In this document: in pieces, positions 36,634 to 45,472 of the stretch
Layout: each line of letters opens with the position of its first letter
Position numbering within the stretch: the stretch's first letter is position 1
NCBI GenBank assembly: GCA_019637975.1
Contig: JAHBUR010000016.1
Location: forward strand, 29,403 to 93,402
DNA: 64,000 nucleotides
Direction: 5' to 3'
Origin: Bacteroidota bacterium
GTDB taxonomy: Bacteria; Bacteroidota; Ignavibacteria; UBA10030; UBA6906
Program-made: the position numbers and the translations under genes
The notes under the pieces: generated by a model
Databases searched by the model: none
What the model saw: only the letters and a program-made list of their open reading frames with translations
What the model was told of the DNA's origin: nothing

Positions 36634-39600
36634 TTACTTGAGGAGTATCATCTTCTTCAAGCTTGTGAAGTTCTGATCTCCCGCCGTTGACGTTGCTTCC
36701 ATCCGGTAGAAGTAGATGCCGCTGCTCACCTTGCTGCCGGACTTGTTCGTTCCATCCCACGTGGCGAGATAATATCCCGCGTCCCTGACCTCATTCGAGA
36801 GCACGGCGACTTCCTGTCCGAGTATGCTGTAGACGGTGAGTTTCACTTTGCTATCTCGCGGCACGCCGAACTTGATGGTTGTCGTCGGGTTGAACGGATT
36901 CGGATAGTTCTGCGCCAGCGTGTATTCTTCAGGGATGCCCAGCCCGGCTTCCGTAACCCCGGTCGAGCCCGTCACGAGCAGCCGTACCGGCACGCGGAGC
37001 GTATCCGCCAACTGGGAATTTGTTGCCACAACCGAAATCTCGCCGAAGTAGTTGCCGGGATTGTTGCTAATCGACGTATCGGTGGCATCGAAGTACGCGG
37101 TCATAAGAACTGAATCGCCGACAGCGACCGAGCCCTGGGTTGGCTCAAGCGAAAGCCACGTTCCGCCGGAAATGTCAATACCGCAATGTGCCATCAGGGT
37201 GGATGTATTGGCAAACGGCATAGGGCAGCTTCCGCCGACAAGAGAGGCAAGTCTTCGCACGCCGGAAATGCCGGTATGATATGTGGAAAGTCCCGCCGCC
37301 CCGACTTTCGCACATTGATTGACATCAATAACGAGGCTTTGTGTCGGATCATACGCAAACGGGATGTCGAGTTCGATGCTCAGCCAGTCGCCAATGGCAG
37401 CGACTCCAAGAGAATCCGTTGCGCGCGAGTACACAACTTGCATCGGCCCGGCGTACCAGTCAGCCGATGGCAGTTCTGTGAGGGTTGTTTGCCCCATCTT
37501 GACCTCCAACTGCGAGAAAACGCCCGACCCGACAGTTGCGATTCGGAAGTAGAGCTTCGTGATTCGTCCCTGAGGTGCAGGTGCGGGTTGGGAGAAGTCT
37601 CCCGGCAGATAAATCCACTGAATGCGCTTTCCGGCGGTCACGTTGAACGGAAACGTATTTGCGGCGCCACCGGTATTAAAGTTATAATGCATCGGAATGG
37701 CCATACCGGAATTTCCCCGCGACATGTCTTCCGGAGCCGAGGGATCGTACCCGTCCAGCACCGGGTCGGGAGTGCCCGACGCAAGCGTGCCTGCGGGTCT
37801 TACGGTTACCGGGACTGTAACCGGCTGTGATGCTTCACCGCCGGGTCTTTGCGGGAACATCTTCACCAGAGCACGGAACTCGCCGAGGCCTGTGCCCGCG
37901 TTCCTCATGTAGAATTGTATCGAGTCACGATTGCCGCCTTGGAGAGTTCTCGTCAATGAGTCGACGCGCACGCGAAACACGGGGGCACCCAGACTTGATC
38001 CTTGCAATTGTACCGACGGGGCTGCAGGGTCGTTCGAGACGAAGCTCATCGTGCCCCCATATACCGCTCCCGGCGCCGGTGCTGTGAATGTGACATTCAC
38101 CCTCACCGAATCCAATGAGGTAAGCGTGAAATTCGTCGGGCTTGCCGAGAAGTTCGTGTTTGTCATGGTGATATTGGTGACCGTCAACGTCGCGCTGCCA
38201 ATGTTGCGGACAAGAATGGAGCGCGTTCTGCTCGAATCAATCTGTACAACGCCGAAATCAAGAGAATCCTTGTCAACGGAGAGGCGTGCCCCGACAGGCG
38301 GAACCACGAACAGCCGCGAAGGAATTCTCAACGTATCAGCCAAGGCGGAATTGGTTGCGATAACGTCGAGTCTGCCAAAGAAGTTGCCCGGATTGCCGTA
38401 AATGGTTTCGTCCGTGGCGTCGAAATACGCCTTCATGGTGATGGAGTCGTTGATGGCGACCGTTCCCGTAGTGGGAGCAACAGAGAACCAGTTTCCGGTG
38501 CCAACCTCGGCGTTCCACGTCGAGGCAATCTCAACATCAGTGAGCGCCCTGTTGTACATGCGGAATTCATCCATCAGTCCACCGGCAGGAATACCGGCAG
38601 AGGTGGAGTATGCCCCGACTCTGAAAGGAGCCGTTCCGTTCAGATTCAGCGCGCTTTGTGCAACAGTGGTAACAAGCACGCCGTTTCTGTACGCTTTGAT
38701 GTTCGGTCCGCTGGCGTCATAGACGAAGTGAACAACAGTCGGCCCGGGCGCTACTCCCGGAACGTCAACATTCGTGATTCCCGTGCCGCGCAAGGTTATG
38801 GCTCCGGCTCCCGCCGCGCCTCCGAGGAAGCAGCGGAAACTTGAAGCGGTGTTATCTCCCCACAAATAGAAGAGAGAAGTATTGCTGGGCAGATTGCTCA
38901 GCCACATGCTGATGGTCCAGCTTCCGTTGCCGAGGGCTGTGTTCCAACCGGTGTTGAGGAAGTGGTTTGCGGTACCGGTTCCCGTGAGTGCGCTGCCAAA
39001 TTGACCTGAACCACCCATCGTTTGTCCGGTTATCGGGGCCGGGTTGGTTCCGACGCCCGGAACTGCATGATTTTGTGTAGACGTTGCGCCTGCTTCATCG
39101 AACTTGTAGTATAGTAATTCAGGGAACTGCGCCATGATTGTCGACTCGCCGCCGGAGAAGCCGTCGATTGTCAGCGGAATTTCGACGGGTTGACCTGCCG
39201 CTCCACCGGGGCCCGTTCGCGGGAACATGATTGCCCTTGCGGAGAAGTCTCCCGCCGTGGTTCCGACGTTTCTCATACGGAAGGTGACGGAATCACGCGT
39301 ACCGCCTTCGAGCGTTCTGGTCAACGAATCGACGCTGGCCGTGAAGTGCGGAACACCGATGGCTGTACCGTCAAGCAGAACATCTTTGCGTGGTGTGTAG
39401 ATGGAACTGCTCAGCACAATGACACGTCCAGTATCCGTACCTCCCAAGGTCGGTGTGTAGGTAACGTAAATCTTCACCGAGTCCTGTGCCGGAATCACCA
39501 CGTTCGTCGGCGAGACGGCAAAGTCCGGATTGGTTGTGGTAAGAGAACTCAGCGTCAGCGGCGAGGCGAACTGATTGCGCGCCGTCAGACTGTCGAGCTT

Positions 39601-41409
39601 CGAGCCCGGTACCGGCGTGGGCGGGAAGGTGATGCTCGCTTTTGTGAGAACGAGGTCAAGCGGTCGCATCCCGAAGTTCCGCGTTAACGTGTCGTTGCGC
39701 GTGATGGTTACGGCAAGCGTGGTGTCGAGGAATCCGAACCGCCGTGCGCGTAGCGTGAGATTCGCCGTTGTTCCCGGCGTATCCACCTGCGCTCCGGCAA
39801 AGTAGGCACCCGTTGCATCACTCGTTCCGCTTTGCTGCAACACATTCTGCACAAAATCAATCGCCACGTTCTGAATCGGGGCGCCGCCCACGGTATTGGT
39901 CACCGTGCCGCGTATCCAGCCGAAATTCTCTCCGTAAATAATGCGTTCGATGTAGGCTTTGTTGAATGATCCTGTTGCACCGCTGCGGCGGTCAGTCCAC
40001 AAAACCCATGCTTTGCCGCCTGCTGCCGCCGTTTCGTAGTAATCGCCGTTGTACACTGTGTTGGTGCTGGGTGTTCCTTGTGGTGCCCATGTTGCGCGCA
40101 CATCGCTCACCACCCAATTATCCCATGTGTCGCCGCCATCCACCGAGTAGGCGGCATAGCGGTTAGCCATCGTGGTCGATGCTGTCGAGTCAAAACTGTA
40201 ATAACTGACCGTGATACCGCCCGTGGAGGGGTCGACCGCAATGGAGGGCATCCACTGCCACCGGCCTGCCACGACATCGGGGCCGTTCACTTTAATGCGC
40301 GAACTCCACGTCGAGCCGCCATCGGATGATCGATAGACATAAATATCAGCTTGACCGCTGGTCGGCACATCCAATTCGGGAACAACAACGTAAATCCATC
40401 CGCGACGCGGGCCGTTGGAACGGTCAACGTCATGATAGGGAAAACTTGCTGCACGGGTACCGTTCAGTTGCGTAATGGCGCCGTTGGAAATTCTGATACC
40501 ATTAATCGGAAAAACAATTGCCGGCGTGCTGTATGTCGCGCCGCCATCGGTGGATTTGGCAAAGCCGATACCGACTTCTGCCGTGCCGGTTGTGTAGTGT
40601 GCCCACATCGGGTAAACTTCACCGTTCGGGCCGATGGCAATATGCACACCCTGACCGCGGTTCGAGCCGATGGGCAATGCCACGCGCGGAAGCCACGTTA
40701 CGCCGCGATCGGTCGAGCGGGAAATTTGTATCGGCGTTCCCGTCACCCCGAAATCCGTCCATGCCGCATAGACGTTGTTGGGAAATGTGCCGGAGAAATC
40801 CGCCGCTGCGTGCTGCTTGTCGTCGTTCGTACTGTTCAGATTATCGGCATTGGCGCGTGCGCTCCACGTTGCACCGAAATCCGTCGTCGTCACAAAATAA
40901 ATCCCGCCCGGCGAGCCGAGCGTACAGTAATATGCTTTTCCGCCCACATCAAAAAAGGCGACCGGGTCACCGAAACTGTCGATAATGTTGGGTGGAAGGT
41001 CTTCACTTTGCATGGAAGCAGGCCACGTCACGCCGCCGTCGGTACTGAACGCCCACGGCTGGTGCACCACGGGATTGGATCCGGGAATGCGTCCGTTGGT
41101 GGAGACCATGAGATGATTGGGATTGGAGAAACTCACACCAATGGAGTTCTCGCTCTGCCAGTACAACGACGGATTGAACACCTGGATATCCGGCGTGTTC
41201 GGCGGACTGTCGGGATTGTCGCCCCGACGCGGGTTACGCGTAGCTTCTGCCGGTGCTTGCACCGCCTGCGCTCCCGGCGGCGCTGTATCAATCCCCAACT
41301 TCCATCGCTTCGCCGCATTCCACATCGCACCCTGGTCTTGCGCGTACGAGACGCTGACTAACAGTATTCCCAATACTACACAACAGAGATGTAGCAGTCT
41401 CCGATTCAT
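36634..41409 (-). CDS. T9SS-sorted, sialidase-like Asp-box surface protein B (1591 aa)
   Basis: Signal peptide MNRRLLHLCCVVLGILLVSV differs from protein A, but the mature head from AQDQGAMWNAAKRWK to GDFSARAI is the same as in A (six Asp boxes plus a carboxypeptidase-regulatory-like domain). The centre is different: a LamG/concanavalin-like module (about 770-1000; NGSWTISMWLSN, MDEFRMYNRALTDVEIA), choice-of-anchor repeats, and a further beta-rich module (about 1215-1450). The tail is a complete type A sorting signal (YTLAQNYPNPFNPTTTIKFG). GGGAG precedes the ATG. LamG modules often bind glycans, so adhesion or glycan binding on the surface is a fair inference. The gene has its own terminator. 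Confidence 0.85.
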   Translation of the reverse strand: MNRRLLHLCCVVLGILLVSVSYAQDQGAMWNAAKRWKLGIDTAPPGAQAVQAPAEATRNPRRGDNPDSPPNTPDIQVFNPSLYWQSENSIGVSFSNPNHLMVSTNGRIPGSNPVVHQPWAFSTDGGVTWPASMQSEDLPPNIIDSFGDPVAFFDVGGKAYYCTLGSPGGIYFVTTTDFGATWSARANADNLNSTNDDKQHAAADFSGTFPNNVYAAWTDFGVTGTPIQISRSTDRGVTWLPRVALPIGSNRGQGVHIAIGPNGEVYPMWAHYTTGTAEVGIGFAKSTDGGATYSTPAIVFPINGIRISNGAITQLNGTRAASFPYHDVDRSNGPRRGWIYVVVPELDVPTSGQADIYVYRSSDGGSTWSSRIKVNGPDVVAGRWQWMPSIAVDPSTGGITVSYYSFDSTASTTMANRYAAYSVDGGDTWDNWVVSDVRATWAPQGTPSTNTVYNGDYYETAAAGGKAWVLWTDRRSGATGSFNKAYIERIIYGENFGWIRGTVTNTVGGAPIQNVAIDFVQNVLQQSGTSDATGAYFAGAQVDTPGTTANLTLRARRFGFLDTTLAVTITRNDTLTRNFGMRPLDLVLTKASITFPPTPVPGSKLDSLTARNQFASPLTLSSLTTTNPDFAVSPTNVVIPAQDSVKIYVTYTPTLGGTDTGRVIVLSSSIYTPRKDVLLDGTAIGVPHFTASVDSLTRTLEGGTRDSVTFRMRNVGTTAGDFSARAIMFPRTGPGGAAGQPVEIPLTIDGFSGGESTIMAQFPELLYYKFDEAGATSTQNHAVPGVGTNPAPITGQTMGGSGQFGSALTGTGTANHFLNTGWNTALGNGSWTISMWLSNLPSNTSLFYLWGDNTASSFRCFLGGAAGAGAITLRGTGITNVDVPGVAPGPTVVHFVYDASGPNIKAYRNGVLVTTVAQSALNLNGTAPFRVGAYSTSAGIPAGGLMDEFRMYNRALTDVEIASTWNAEVGTGNWFSVAPTTGTVAINDSITMKAYFDATDETIYGNPGNFFGRLDVIATNSALADTLRIPSRLFVVPPVGARLSVDKDSLDFGVVQIDSSRTRSILVRNIGSATLTVTNITMTNTNFSASPTNFTLTSLDSVRVNVTFTAPAPGAVYGGTMSFVSNDPAAPSVQLQGSSLGAPVFRVRVDSLTRTLQGGNRDSIQFYMRNAGTGLGEFRALVKMFPQRPGGEASQPVTVPVTVRPAGTLASGTPDPVLDGYDPSAPEDMSRGNSGMAIPMHYNFNTGGAANTFPFNVTAGKRIQWIYLPGDFSQPAPAPQGRITKLYFRIATVGSGVFSQLEVKMGQTTLTELPSADWYAGPMQVVYSRATDSLGVAAIGDWLSIELDIPFAYDPTQSLVIDVNQCAKVGAAGLSTYHTGISGVRRLASLVGGSCPMPFANTSTLMAHCGIDISGGTWLSLEPTQGSVAVGDSVLMTAYFDATDTSISNNPGNYFGEISVVATNSQLADTLRVPVRLLVTGSTGVTEAGLGIPEEYTLAQNYPNPFNPTTTIKFGVPRDSKVKLTVYSILGQEVAVLSNEVRDAGYYLATWDGTNKSGSKVSSGIYFYRMEATSTAGDQNFTSLKKMILLK
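39229..41345. repeat. 2,117-bp direct repeat, copy B
   Basis: Second copy of 34345-36461, in the same orientation, inside surface protein B. The flanks diverge sharply at both ends: before the repeat ACAT versus ATAC, after it ACGAGAC versus GTGCCAG. The single visible difference is synonymous, so both encode the same head. Confidence 0.9.
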
Positions 41410-41747
41410 GATTGCTCTCCCATAATTAATGAATGATGTAGAAAGTTACTTGTTGATGCGGATTCGTGTTGTTCGTCTCCCCTCTGCGAATCGTCAGACG
41501 AATGGCATGGTGCCCCTTAGTACAGCAGGAAAGCTTGAGTTGGTGCGTCGGCGTGATGACAGGATTGCGTGATGGCTCTGGAGGCATCAGCCTTCCCGAA
41601 ACAACCTATCTGGTTTTCAAAGTCCCGCTGAAAGAACTGAGCCGGGTTGGAAGTGTGAAACCCTTCGCTCGATTACATAAAATAATACAAACCACAGAGT
41701 GGAGTTGCAAGCCTTTTCTCAAAGAAAAGCAGAATCTTCGCATAACA
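41410..41747. other. Noncoding upstream region of surface protein B
   Basis: About 340 bases with no supportable gene. It carries GGGAG for the gene B start. A possible TTGCAA and TATTAT pair on the minus strand is 19 bases apart, too wide to call a promoter with confidence. A plus-strand frame from 41466 runs into the sorting-tail coding region of the next gene and has no family features. I recognise no riboswitch or small RNA. Confidence 0.5.
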
Positions 41748-41779
41748 GGGCGCGATCACAGTTGTGGTCGCGCCCTGAT
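41748..41779 (-). terminator. Stable hairpin at the end of the third T9SS gene
   Basis: CAGGGCGCGATCAC and GTGGTCGCGCCCTG form a 14-bp stem (one T-G wobble) around an AGTT loop. It lies 19 bases past the stop at 41799. The T tract on the minus strand is weak (TTATGCG), so it may act as an mRNA end stabiliser as much as a terminator. Confidence 0.6.
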
Positions 41780-41798
41780 CTGTAAGACGAGTCTTGAC

Positions 41799-43394
41799 TT
41801 AGCGGATAAGAGCCATTTTCCGTGTTGCGAAGTGCGATGATCCGCTGTATAGCGTATAGAAGTACACGCCGCTGGCGAAATCCGACGCATTCAGGATGAA
41901 TGTGTGCCGCCCGGCTTCGAGAGACTCATCGACCAATGTGGCGACTTTTTGTCCCAGTATGTTGTAGACAGCAAGTATCGTCGGGCCCGGATGCGAGAGG
42001 GTGAACTCAATTGTTGTTGCCGGGTTGAACGGATTGGGATAATTCTGCCCCAGTGCAAATGCAAGAGGAGTTCCGCCGTCCGATCCTGCAGAAGTTACGC
42101 CACCCGGCGACAAAGTAATGTTGATGTTGTCGAGCGACATGATTGTAGGAGGCAGAATAACCGTTGCTGTCGCGAGGTTGTAGCCGTCTTTGTCTGCCGT
42201 CAGTGTGATGGATCCCGGTGTTACTGCCTCGATCACATAGTAGCCCGAGGGTTCACTAACGCCAATGCCGACCAGGATTCCGGTTTCTGTTTCAGCAGTG
42301 ATAATGGCTCCGCGCAGCGTTGCATTCGTGTTTGTTCGCACAATGCCGGTGATACGGGCGAGGCCGTTCCCGCGAATCTGACGTACACAGATATTGATAT
42401 TGGTTATGTTTCCTGTAACATCCACGGTATCCGCCTGATCCCGGCGATTCACGCCGCATGAGTTGGCTTTGTAGTACGCGGGCGCAAATCCGAGGAATGG
42501 ATGCGCACTGATGAAGTACTTTCCTGCTTCGACATTATTGATGATGAAATTTCCCAGAGAGTCCGTATGCCCGTACCGGACCGGGATAATCGACGGCTGG
42601 GGCAGCCGCGCAGGATGCAGGTACACGCGCGAAGGAACACCATTGCCGAGCGAATCAACAACGCGTCCTGCAACGCTGTTCTGAGGGAACAACCGTTCGC
42701 TCAGCGAAAAATCAATCCCCGCCGTGTCACCCGTGAAGTGGATAATATCGGCGAGTTGCGGAGTTGGTTTGTTGTCGAAATACTCGGGCCAGTACCCGTG
42801 TTTCGATGCCATGACAAGGTAATTGCGCCCGGTGATCAGATGGGCAGTATAACGCCCCAGCGAATCCGTCATGCCACTCCATTGTACTCCCATCGTAAAA
42901 CCGACACCATCGAGTGTCATGCTTTCCTCGCCGCCCGGCACTCCTCCGTTTGCAGCTGCGGAAATCATGTTCTGCATCGTTCGCAGCACGGCAACGCGTG
43001 CATGCGGAATCGGATTGTTGAGTGTGTCCCGTACCGTGCCGCGCATTGTTGCATACCGCGGCGGCGAAACACGCGTGAGCCCGAAATCAGCCGTAAATGT
43101 TGTACTGTCGCCAACCGCAATTACAGTGGCTTGCGATGGTTCCCGCACATCGTCGTAGAACTCGGGATAGTAACACCCGGTATTGGAGGCACACAACACC
43201 TCTGCACGGACGATGTAGCGTCCTGTATCAAGCGTTGCGTGGTACCCTCCGAGTGAATCAGTAAATGCAAACGCCGGAGGGGTGGTCATCGCGTTTGCCA
43301 GACGAAAGAACCGGATTCGTGCATTCCGGATGGGCAGATCGGTCGAATCATCTGTCACTGTTCCTTCGATGAATCCGTGTACAGTAGAACCCAA
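41799..43394 (-). CDS. T9SS-sorted carboxypeptidase-regulatory-like protein, 3' part of a split gene
   Basis: About 531 codons of open frame; the TTG at its 5' end is probably not a true start, because the gene seems to continue upstream in another frame (see 43355-43759). It contains about four carboxypeptidase-regulatory-like repeats (FIEGTVTDDSTDLPIRNARI, ATMRGTVRDTLNNPIPHARV, VAGRVVDSLGNGVPSRVYLH, ARITGIVRTNTNATLRGAII), each a beta-sandwich of the kind used as stalks. It ends in a full type A sorting tail (ALGQNYPNPFNPATTIEFTL through FATRKMALIR). Secreted and surface-attached by T9SS if the frame is restored. Confidence 0.8.
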   Translation of the reverse strand: MGSTVHGFIEGTVTDDSTDLPIRNARIRFFRLANAMTTPPAFAFTDSLGGYHATLDTGRYIVRAEVLCASNTGCYYPEFYDDVREPSQATVIAVGDSTTFTADFGLTRVSPPRYATMRGTVRDTLNNPIPHARVAVLRTMQNMISAAANGGVPGGEESMTLDGVGFTMGVQWSGMTDSLGRYTAHLITGRNYLVMASKHGYWPEYFDNKPTPQLADIIHFTGDTAGIDFSLSERLFPQNSVAGRVVDSLGNGVPSRVYLHPARLPQPSIIPVRYGHTDSLGNFIINNVEAGKYFISAHPFLGFAPAYYKANSCGVNRRDQADTVDVTGNITNINICVRQIRGNGLARITGIVRTNTNATLRGAIITAETETGILVGIGVSEPSGYYVIEAVTPGSITLTADKDGYNLATATVILPPTIMSLDNINITLSPGGVTSAGSDGGTPLAFALGQNYPNPFNPATTIEFTLSHPGPTILAVYNILGQKVATLVDESLEAGRHTFILNASDFASGVYFYTLYSGSSHFATRKMALIR

Positions 43395-43759
43395 GGGGGC
43401 ACCAGAATCTCGGCAACGTTGCTGCGCGGGCCCAACACTGCGGGGAAATTCAGCGAGGATGCACGAACGTAGTAGAAATATCTCGTTCCTCGAACAACAG
43501 TAAAATCGCGGAACATCGGATCACGAACGCCCGATGCAACCTGTTGATAATGACTTGTGTCGTGTGCCGAACGGAACACGACAAATGCCCATTGTCCGGC
43601 TGCAGGCATCTGCCACTGCAACCTGACGCTACCCCACGAATTCGGTGTCGGGTTTTCAAATGTTGCCGTGAGATTTGCCGGAGCCGGCGGGAGTTGACCA
43701 AAGGCGGTAGCACTCGCAAGAATGAGTGTCATCCACAAGAATACAAAGCGGTAGATCAT
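43355..43759 (-). CDS. T9SS-sorted carboxypeptidase-regulatory-like protein, 5' part (signal peptide and Fn3)
   Basis: From the ATG at 43759 (AGGGGG upstream), a signal peptide (MIYRFVFLWMTLILASATAF) and one Fn3 domain (LPPAPANLTATFENPTPNSW; RYFYYVRASS) lead to SNVAEILVPP and then out of frame. The 3' part resumes at GSTVHGFIEGTVTDD one base off. The break is at the G run 43395-43399 (five G; six would give VPPLGSTVHGF). The whole gene 41799-43759 would be about 653 codons. Homopolymer sequencing error, phase variation or -1 slippage (CCCCCT) are all possible. Confidence 0.75.
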   Translation of the reverse strand: MIYRFVFLWMTLILASATAFGQLPPAPANLTATFENPTPNSWGSVRLQWQMPAAGQWAFVVFRSAHDTSHYQQVASGVRDPMFRDFTVVRGTRYFYYVRASSLNFPAVLGPRSNVAEILVPPWVLLYTDSSKEQ

Positions 43760-43883
43760 ACGTACCCCCTTGAAACTGTAATTGATGAGAGCAGACCCGA
43801 AAAAAACGTACGGACTACAGAAACAAATTGCAAGATACACCTTGACGTGATGGAGGAAGTAAGAACGCGGCTGTTGAAACACT

Positions 43884-45425
43884 CTACAGTGATTTTCCGG
43901 ATAACAGTGGCATTCCGATGACGCGTCCAACCGCGCATTCCGAACACCGTGCTTCCGAACAATAATAGCGAAACAGATGAATTGCGCCTTGTTGATGAAG
44001 AGATGAACGGAGCGAGTCCCGTGAGCGGGTCAATTGATTCCGGACAACTTCAACCACACTGTTCTCTTGTGAGGGCGTGAGATACGCCAGTAGGGAGCGG
44101 GCGTTCTTGCGCATAGCGCTGTCATTAAAAATTCGCGCGTACAGCAGCACGACGGGAATCAGCACATTCACGATGATATCATGAATGCGAGCGGCGCCGA
44201 GTGTTGTCCGTGCTGCATCGGAAGTTTGTATGTCGCCAGCAGTCGTTTCTTTGCTTCTTCCTTTGAAATGATAATGCTTGTGCCAGAACTCATCAACAGT
44301 ACAATCAAACAAGGCGTGAAGCTTCTCGTTCCGTTTTTTTGGCGTGTATGCGTCCGATTTGAAGGTGCCTATTATTGTACGGAATGATCCTTCGCCGAAC
44401 AGTTGCGGAAGCAGGAAACACATCGCAGCAAGTCGCGCCGTTGGAAAATTGCCCGGACGCAAACGGAAGAAAAGCCAATCCGCTTCGTTCAGTATCGAGT
44501 CTTTGAACTCGGGCCGGAGTTGTTTCCACTGCCGCTTCAGCGAGGCAACATACCTGCGAGAAGCGGCATCAGAGACCTCTTTTGCAGAAGGCAGAAGGCC
44601 GGCTGCGCCGAACAACAAGGCCATCATTGTCTGCGTTTCGGAAAGAGTATGTCTGCGAAGAACATGAAGTTGCATTGCGCGGGCGAGGGAGAGAAACGGC
44701 TTCGTGTTCTTCGAGTAGCCGAGCGCTTCCATTATTCCTTCATACAACAACTGCTCCCATACTGTCCGCTCGGTAAAATCCTTCTTACCATACTCTTTCC
44801 TTGGAGGAGGAATGTCATCCGGATTTCCGTAGTAGCGCGGATACGGCTCGCGTACAATGAGCTTCGATTCATCAACGAGTTGTTTGAGACGTTCTTCAAA
44901 GCGGCGGACTTTCAATTCCATGCGCTCTCTTCCTAACTTCTCAACCCAATTCACAATAGTAGATCGTGGAACTGATTCGTTGATTTCCGTGCAAGGAAGC
45001 GACGTGCCAGTATGCGGCATATCATCGAGCAACGACTTTTCCCATGCTCCATGACATTTCTCATCAAGATAGGGATGAAGAACGAGCAGGGGAATCGCCC
45101 TTTTGCTTGCCGTCCGTGTCGGAGGAGAAAGCGGATCCGCCGACATGACAACATGAAGGATCACTCTGTTGTAATGCGGATCGGAATCGTGTTTGTGCGA
45201 GAGCCATTCACCCGCATTGATATGCAACTCGACATCGCCGTGAAAGGTAACTGTGCCGATAGAGATTTTGGCGTTGAGGAAATCAGGGCCGCCATCGGTG
45301 TTGGGAACGCCCGGCGAAATGATGCGGACCGGTTTCCCGTCCTTTGTGGTGAGATGATCTTTTGTGAAGGATTGCTCCTGCCAGATGCGGCGGAGGATTG
45401 ATTCGGGCATGTCGGGGAAGTTCAT
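43884..45425 (-). CDS. DUF2851 family protein
   Basis: 513 aa. It begins MNFPDMPESILRRIWQEQSF and has the conserved NTDGGPDFLNAKISIGTVTF followed by HGDVELHINAGEWLSHKHD, the recognisable DUF2851 signature, with HVVM next. No signal peptide. The family is frequent in Bacteroidota/Chlorobi and has no known function; the conserved Asp, His and Glu residues near the N-terminus hint at a metal-dependent fold such as a nuclease, but that is inference. It sits alone between the T9SS genes and pyrF. Confidence 0.85.
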   Translation of the reverse strand: MNFPDMPESILRRIWQEQSFTKDHLTTKDGKPVRIISPGVPNTDGGPDFLNAKISIGTVTFHGDVELHINAGEWLSHKHDSDPHYNRVILHVVMSADPLSPPTRTASKRAIPLLVLHPYLDEKCHGAWEKSLLDDMPHTGTSLPCTEINESVPRSTIVNWVEKLGRERMELKVRRFEERLKQLVDESKLIVREPYPRYYGNPDDIPPPRKEYGKKDFTERTVWEQLLYEGIMEALGYSKNTKPFLSLARAMQLHVLRRHTLSETQTMMALLFGAAGLLPSAKEVSDAASRRYVASLKRQWKQLRPEFKDSILNEADWLFFRLRPGNFPTARLAAMCFLLPQLFGEGSFRTIIGTFKSDAYTPKKRNEKLHALFDCTVDEFWHKHYHFKGRSKETTAGDIQTSDAARTTLGAARIHDIIVNVLIPVVLLYARIFNDSAMRKNARSLLAYLTPSQENSVVEVVRNQLTRSRDSLRSSLHQQGAIHLFRYYCSEARCSECAVGRVIGMPLLSGKSL

Positions 45426-45472
45426 GCGTTCCTCACAGATGTCCCCCTGATGAACGGTACGTTTTCGAAAGA

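Noticed and set aside
34345..41345. Insertion sequence or transposon behind the 2.1-kb repeat
   Set aside because: No transposase gene, terminal inverted repeats or target-site duplication are visible; the repeat is protein-coding and in frame in both genes.
41410..41747. Riboswitch upstream of surface protein B
   Set aside because: No conserved core of a known riboswitch class was recognised; the promoter-like pair is 19 bp apart.
41466..41840. Plus-strand 124-codon frame
   Set aside because: No ribosome-binding site or family features, and it runs into the end of the minus-strand T9SS gene across a terminator hairpin.
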